Below are positions 59,446 through 64,000 of a DNA stretch of 64,000 nucleotides, piece after piece. Under the pieces are notes generated by a model. It worked only from the letters and a program-made list of their open reading frames with translations, did not search any database and was not told where the DNA came from. The DNA comes from Thiobacter sp. AK1 (GTDB taxonomy: Bacteria; Pseudomonadota; Gammaproteobacteria; Burkholderiales; Thiobacteraceae), in assembly GCF_039822265.1 (NCBI RefSeq), contig NZ_JBAJEX010000002.1, positions 266,840 through 330,839 on the forward strand. The letters run 5' to 3'. Both the position numbers and the translations under genes were made by a program. Each line of letters begins with the position of its first letter. Position 1 is the stretch's first letter.

Positions 59446-61656
59446 ATGCGGGGCGCGCATCGGGACACGGTTACCGATCCGGAAGAACGCGTAGAAACCC
59501 AAGCCGCGCTGTGGCTTCTGGCGAACCTGGCCGGTTTGTATCGCCAGCCCTTCGATGCCGAGCTGGTGATTCGGCGTTTTCCGCCGCCCTTTGATCTACC
59601 CACGCTGATCGAGGCTTTGAACGCGCTCGGCCTCAAGGCGGGGCTGGCGCGCTGGCCCGAAGCGGGACTCTCATCTTTGCCGCTGCCCGCCGTGGCGCTG
59701 CTGCCAGTTCCGGCAACTGAAACCACTCACACAGCTTCCCCCGAAACAGAAGCTGCAGCCTCTCCCCAGCCACCCTCCCGCACGCCCCTCACCCCGGCGC
59801 TCATCGTCCAGCACGGTGACGACACCCTGGCCTGGGTCAAGCCCGGCCAGTCCGCCCCGGAAACCGTGGCGCTCGATGAGGCCCGCGTTCAAGCCGCGCC
59901 GGTTCTGCTGCTGGTGGCGCAGGCCGATCCGCCGGTGTCGGAGTCCGCAAGCCGCGCCGAATCCCCCGAGCCCCAGAAAAAGCCCTTCGGCTTTTCCTGG
60001 TTCGTGCCCGAACTACTGCGCCACAAGCGCATCTGGCGCGATGTGCTCTTGGCCAGCCTGGCTATCCAATTGGTGGGCCTGGCCACGCCGCTTTTTACCC
60101 AGGTCATCATCGACAAGGTCATCGTTCACCATTCGGAAAGCACGCTCATCGTGCTGGGCGTGGCGCTGGTGGTGTTCATGCTCTTTACCAGCGCCATGAG
60201 CTGGCTGCGCCAGTATCTGGTGCTGCACACTGGTAGCCGAATCGATGCCGTGCTGGGGGAAAAGGTGTTCAAGCATCTGCTGCACCTGCCGATGCCGTAC
60301 TTCGACGCCCGCCCCACCGGCACCCTGGTCGCCCGGCTGCACGGCGTGGAGCAGCTGCGCGAGTTCATCGCAGGCAGCGCGGTCAGCCTGGTGCTCGACC
60401 TGCCCTTCCTGCTCATCTTCCTGGCGGTGATGTTTTCCTACAGTTGGCAGCTCACGCTGATTGCCCTGGGCATCCTGGCGCTGATCGTCATCGTGAGCCT
60501 CATCATGGTGCCCATCTTTCGTGAGCGACTGGACAAGCAGTTCCTGCTCGGCGCGAGGAATCAAGCCTTCCTGACCGAATACCTCGCCGGCATGGCCACG
60601 GTCAAATCCCTGCAACTGGAGCCGGATGTCGGTAAGCGCTACGGCACCTATCTGGCGCAATACCTCTCGGCCGGCTTCGCGACCAAGCAGGTGGGCAACA
60701 CCTATAACGTGGTGGCCAACGGCTTGGAGCAGGTGATGACGCTGTCCATCCTCATTGTCGGGGCGTGGCTGGTGATGCAGCCCGAAGCGGGCATGACGGT
60801 GGGCATGCTGGTGGCCTTCCAGATGTTCGCCAGCCGCATGAGCCAGCCCCTGTTGCGGCTGGTCGGGCTGTGGCAGGAATTCCAGCAGGCCAGTATTTCG
60901 GTGAAACGGCTGGGCGACATCCTGGACATGCCGCAGGAGCCCTTCACGCTCACGCCGCAACGCGCCGCGGGCGGCGAAGGCCGCATCGACCTCCGCGATG
61001 TGAGTTTCCGCTATTCGGAACGACACCCTTGGCTCTACCGCAACCTCAATCTCACCCTTCCCGCCGGCAAGCTGACGGTACTGATGGGCCCTTCCGGCTG
61101 CGGCAAGAGCACCCTGGCCAAGCTGATGCTGGGCTTCTACCTCCCGCAGGAAGGCCAAATCACCCTCGACGGGCGCGACATCCGCACGCTGGCGGCCAAT
61201 GAACTGCGCGCCGCCTTCGGCGTGGTGCCGCAGGAGACGGTGCTGTTCTCAGGCACCCTCTACGACAACCTGGTCATGGCCCACCCGCATGCAAGCTTCG
61301 AGGACGTGGTCGCTGCGTGCAAAGCGGCGGAAATCCACGAGGTGATCGAGAAACTCCCGCAGGGCTATCAGACCGAGATCGGCGAGCGCGGCACGGGTCT
61401 ATCGGGCGGGCAGCGGCAGCGCATTGCGATTGCCCGCGCCCTGCTCAAGCGCCCCAAGGTGCTGATCTTCGACGAGGCGATCTCCAACCTGGATCAGCAG
61501 ACCGCCGAACATTTCGCCCAGACCATCAACCGACTCAAGGGCAAGGTGACGACGATCTTCATCACCCACCAGGTGCCCAAGGGCCTGCAAGTGGATGAGG
61601 TGGTGAATATGGGGCAGCAGGGCATGCAGATGAGTGCGGTGAAGGAGGAGATGTGA
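59446..61656 (+). CDS. Type I secretion ABC exporter, C39-like domain without catalytic Cys
   Basis: 736 residues, HlyB/LapB-type permease-ATPase that exports RTX proteins. An N-terminal C39-peptidase-like domain (about 1-160) lacks the cysteine of true peptidases, so it serves as a substrate-docking domain; it also carries a proline/Thr-rich insert (residues ~90-110). A six-helix membrane domain (about 175-460) follows. The nucleotide-binding domain (about 490-730) has Walker A MGPSGCGKSTLAKLML, signature LSGGQRQRIAIARALL and Walker B VLIFDEAISNLD. The adaptor (HlyD) and TolC genes are not in the window. Weak ribosome-binding site. Confidence 0.93.
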   Translation: MRGAHRDTVTDPEERVETQAALWLLANLAGLYRQPFDAELVIRRFPPPFDLPTLIEALNALGLKAGLARWPEAGLSSLPLPAVALLPVPATETTHTASPETEAAASPQPPSRTPLTPALIVQHGDDTLAWVKPGQSAPETVALDEARVQAAPVLLLVAQADPPVSESASRAESPEPQKKPFGFSWFVPELLRHKRIWRDVLLASLAIQLVGLATPLFTQVIIDKVIVHHSESTLIVLGVALVVFMLFTSAMSWLRQYLVLHTGSRIDAVLGEKVFKHLLHLPMPYFDARPTGTLVARLHGVEQLREFIAGSAVSLVLDLPFLLIFLAVMFSYSWQLTLIALGILALIVIVSLIMVPIFRERLDKQFLLGARNQAFLTEYLAGMATVKSLQLEPDVGKRYGTYLAQYLSAGFATKQVGNTYNVVANGLEQVMTLSILIVGAWLVMQPEAGMTVGMLVAFQMFASRMSQPLLRLVGLWQEFQQASISVKRLGDILDMPQEPFTLTPQRAAGGEGRIDLRDVSFRYSERHPWLYRNLNLTLPAGKLTVLMGPSGCGKSTLAKLMLGFYLPQEGQITLDGRDIRTLAANELRAAFGVVPQETVLFSGTLYDNLVMAHPHASFEDVVAACKAAEIHEVIEKLPQGYQTEIGERGTGLSGGQRQRIAIARALLKRPKVLIFDEAISNLDQQTAEHFAQTINRLKGKVTTIFITHQVPKGLQVDEVVNMGQQGMQMSAVKEEM

Positions 61657-62390
61657 GAGAGCAAATTCGATCCTTCAATCTTTTTGGCCTTCCGGATTAT
61701 CCGAAGCGCTCTCCGTTCAATGTCGGCACGGCCACGGCCCCCCGCTACGCCCTGACTGTCGATTCCCTGGTCAACAACTCCACGGCCGACCTGATCGCCG
61801 CCGCGAAGGCCGATCCCGCCGCCCGCTACGCGCTGTTGAAGCTCAACCCCTTCATCCTCACCAATGCGAGCGGCTTATACAGCACGATCAACGCCGACCA
61901 TTCCCTGGATCTCTATGACTCTGCTGCCCGCACCGGCAGCCTCACCGACGAATACCTGAAAGACCGCGCCGCGTTCCTCTACAACAAGATTCAGGCCAAC
62001 AACCAGGACAACGACATCACCGCCGACGCCACCACGCTCGCCACCACCTGGGTCGCCTACACCGGCAGTCCGCAGTACTTCGAAGACAACGGCAATTATC
62101 TTCCCTACAAGCTCTATCTCGGACCAAGCTCATCCATCGTCAGCCAACCCCTCAATAGCCTGACCCAGATCAAGTTCGGCTCGGCCAACACCGACATCCT
62201 CACCGGCGGCGGGAAGTGGGACAAGCTCTACGGCAGGGGCGGGGACGATGCCCTCAGCGGCGGGAAGGGCAGGATGCTGTCGCCTGAAGTTGTCAGGCTG
62301 GTCCGAACAGCGGCTGGGGCTTCTCGTCACTTGCGCCTACATCGTGCGCCCGACAACGGAAACAAAACCCCACTGCAGGAGGCGGCGTAA
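61653..62390 (+). pseudogene. Chimeric RTX-protein fragment (orphan effector remnant)
   Basis: 245 codons starting at GTG 61653, overlapping the exporter stop, with AAGGAGG before it. The middle (about 25-190) resembles the post-lipase region of RTX lipases (VNNSTADLIAAAKADPAARY, LYDSAARTGSLTDEYLKDRA). Two or three RTX-like nonapeptides follow (GGGKWDKLYGRGGDDALSGG), then an unrelated tail ends in TPLQEAA. Neither the lipase domain nor the usual run of RTX repeats and secretion signal is present. It is therefore probably a truncated copy of the effector gene that lies just downstream, kept in frame by chance or use. It may still be translated. Confidence 0.75.
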
Positions 62391-62957
62391 ATGATTGCAT
62401 TAATGCTCATTGGCGGATTCGTAATCTATCTCGCGATTACTTTTGCGGTAACGGTCTTGATTGTGCGGCGGTTCAGCGGACGTCGCGCTAAAGTGATCGC
62501 CGCGATTATTTCTGTGCTGGTGTTTTTTCTGATCCCGATGTGGGATGTGATTGTTGGGAAAATTTATTTTCAGTATCTCTGTGAAGCAGAAAGCGGGGTG
62601 AGGGTTTATAAAACGGTAGAGCTAGGACCTGAGTACTGGTTTCCGGATGGAAGGCCGAGGTTTATCACGGCAGATGGACTCGCTGATAAGACCCTGCTTG
62701 GGCAGCGTTATGAGTTCTCTGAAGAGTGGCAAGAAAACCACTCAGAGATTTTTCATATAAAGAGGCATGCGCACGTTGTAACAGATAAGCAAACCCAGCA
62801 GATTCTTGGCCGGTATATTAGCTTTATTCATTTCGGTGGATGGCTTGCAAACAGTACTGGACTGCAAATTCGGGGAACAGGTTGCCCATCCCTTCAAGAG
62901 TACGATTATCGCGGTTTCTTAAAACAGGTATTCAAACCGCTTTCCACTAGGAATTGA
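62391..62957 (+). CDS. Small two-helix membrane protein, possible immunity protein
   Basis: 188 residues. Two membrane helices (about 3-22, IALMLIGGFVIYLAITFAVTV, and about 33-55, VIAAIISVLVFFLIPMWDVI) precede a soluble domain (about 60-188) with CEAESGVRVYKTVELGPEYW, two His/Lys-rich stretches and GGWLANSTGLQI. The base composition is clearly AT-richer than its neighbours, indicating transfer. It starts right after the fragment's stop, with GGAGG upstream in the fragment's tail, and directly precedes the RTX lipase. Position and topology fit an immunity protein against a lipid-acting toxin (inference); I know no proven function. Confidence 0.8.
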   Translation: MIALMLIGGFVIYLAITFAVTVLIVRRFSGRRAKVIAAIISVLVFFLIPMWDVIVGKIYFQYLCEAESGVRVYKTVELGPEYWFPDGRPRFITADGLADKTLLGQRYEFSEEWQENHSEIFHIKRHAHVVTDKQTQQILGRYISFIHFGGWLANSTGLQIRGTGCPSLQEYDYRGFLKQVFKPLSTRN

Positions 62958-62971
62958 TGGAGGAGACGATC

Positions 62972-64000
62972 ATGGCCAACACGATTTCCAGTTATTTCGA
63001 GAATGCACAACTGTCTCTGGCTGCTTATGCGGAACTTGATCTCCGGATGAATCAGGACAAAACGAGATATCAGCAAGCTTTGATTCGTGCTGGTATGTCT
63101 CCCTCCCAAGCCACCCGTTTCGCTGACGCTGCTGATGGTTATTCCATCCTCGACCAATACACCGACGCCTCCGCTGGTTTCTCCGCCACCGTCTTTCAGA
63201 AAGGCACCGAAACTTTCTTCGCCATCCGCGGTACCGAAATCGGTACTAGCTTCCCCTGGATCACCCAAACCGACGTGGGCGATCTATTGAGCGATGCGGC
63301 GCTGGCCTTGGGCGGCGTTGCCGCCGATCAGGTTGTTTCCATGTACAACTATTACCAACGCTTGATTCATTCACCAAACGAGGCTGTGCCGCAGCTTACC
63401 AAAGTGGTTGGCGACAGCGGGACGCATCTGTATCTCAGCTCGGTTTCTGGTATCGGGCTCGGCATGCAAGCGCAGATGACCTGGCCCCTGACGGTGACGG
63501 GCCATTCCCTGGGCGGGCACCTGGGGATGGCGTTTGGACGCATTTTCAACAGCAATGTCAGCCAACTCTATACTTACAATGCCCCCGGATTTAATACCGG
63601 CGCGGCGGAGGTCTTCTTCAACGAAGTTAACAGTGCATTGGGTATCAGCCAACCCTCGACCTATCTCGATGACAGCCGCTCAACCAATCTCTACGGCAGC
63701 GGCAAGAACATCATCGCCGGTTATGCCACGACCTACGGCGTAGATACGCCGGTGTTTCTGGAAGCCAACACCCATAGCATCGTCGCGTTAACCGATTCTT
63801 TGGCCCTCTACAGCCTCTTCGCGCAGCTCGACCCCGCCCTCAACACTGCGGCCGACGGGCGCAGCCAAATCACCGCCATTCTGCAAGCCTCTGCCAACAT
63901 CGCCGCCAACAGCCTGGAAGCCACGCTGGCCGCGGTCGGCAAGATTTACGGCAAGACCTATTCTGCCCTCGCGGCCGACCGCAACGATTTCTACACCCAC
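62972..64000 (+). CDS. RTX-type lipase, secreted effector (N-terminal part; runs off the window)
   Basis: 343 codons to the window edge. ATG 62972 with GGAGGAGA upstream. It has no signal peptide, as expected of type I substrates. After a helical N-terminus (NAQLSLAAYAELDLRMN) comes an alpha/beta-hydrolase of the class 3 lipase type: FFAIRGTE, the nucleophile elbow TGHSLGG (Ser179) and TYNAPGFNTG, with a candidate catalytic His in EANTHSIVALTDS. In homologs the protein continues into RTX repeats and a C-terminal secretion signal, which are beyond the edge. It is probably exported by the ABC transporter 1.3 kb upstream. Confidence 0.85.
   Translation, partial: MANTISSYFENAQLSLAAYAELDLRMNQDKTRYQQALIRAGMSPSQATRFADAADGYSILDQYTDASAGFSATVFQKGTETFFAIRGTEIGTSFPWITQTDVGDLLSDAALALGGVAADQVVSMYNYYQRLIHSPNEAVPQLTKVVGDSGTHLYLSSVSGIGLGMQAQMTWPLTVTGHSLGGHLGMAFGRIFNSNVSQLYTYNAPGFNTGAAEVFFNEVNSALGISQPSTYLDDSRSTNLYGSGKNIIAGYATTYGVDTPVFLEANTHSIVALTDSLALYSLFAQLDPALNTAADGRSQITAILQASANIAANSLEATLAAVGKIYGKTYSALAADRNDFYTH

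Overview
The window reads as the chromosome of a GC-rich betaproteobacterium (Nitrosomonadales/Thiobacillus-like is the best guess, from gene order and family types only). Supporting points are the gyrB-dnaN-dnaA / rpmH-rnpA-yidD-yidC-mnmE arrangement, the rsmB-DUF4390-NtrY/NtrX-like block, dusB-fis-purH, a class I phosphoribulokinase (Calvin cycle, suggesting autotrophy) and a small periplasmic cytochrome c. Almost all of it is dense housekeeping sequence. The last ~4.5 kb, immediately after parB, is accessory.

Layout. 1-3 kb: a QseBC-type two-component pair (kinase cut by the window edge), a COG4705 membrane protein and a PepSY protein. 3.4 kb: tRNA-Ala(CGC). 3.6-10 kb: a DsrE-like lipoprotein, lgt, ilvD, then a same-strand chain of a secreted protein, a TlpA-like redoxin and a methyltransferase, followed by a cytochrome c. 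10.4-14.2 kb: a solute-binding lipoprotein translationally coupled to a HAMP-PAS-PAS-GGDEF-EAL protein. 14.2-20.4 kb (minus strand): dusB-fis-purH-pagP-purD-hemF and a CDP-alcohol phosphatidyltransferase. 20.6-28.8 kb: polA, a LOG protein, DUF2782, thrB, a BPSS1780-type membrane protein, uvrD, DUF2784. 29-31 kb: cbbP, a CMD-Rieske fusion and a MITE-like element. 31-38.6 kb (minus strand): def-fmt-htpX-rsmB-DUF4390-ntrY-ntrX. The NtrX-like regulator has a visibly dead AAA+ domain. 38.8-44 kb: LysM protein, dprA, smg (apparently frameshifted), topA.

44-59 kb is the replication-origin region. gyrB, dnaN and dnaA run leftward; rpmH, rnpA, yidD, yidC and mnmE run rightward. A perfect 16-bp parS lies beside gyrB, DnaA boxes flank dnaA, and mnmG-rsmG-parA-parB follow. 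Between mnmE and mnmG sits an unusual protein joining a helix-turn-helix-like N-terminus to a 2Fe-2S ferredoxin and a flavin reductase.

59.4-64 kb holds a type I secretion ABC exporter, a chimeric fragment of an RTX protein, an AT-richer two-helix membrane protein and the start of an RTX lipase (GHSLG nucleophile) that runs off the window. I read this as a possible type I-secreted lipase effector/immunity cassette with an orphan effector remnant. It is the best candidate here for a poorly described system.
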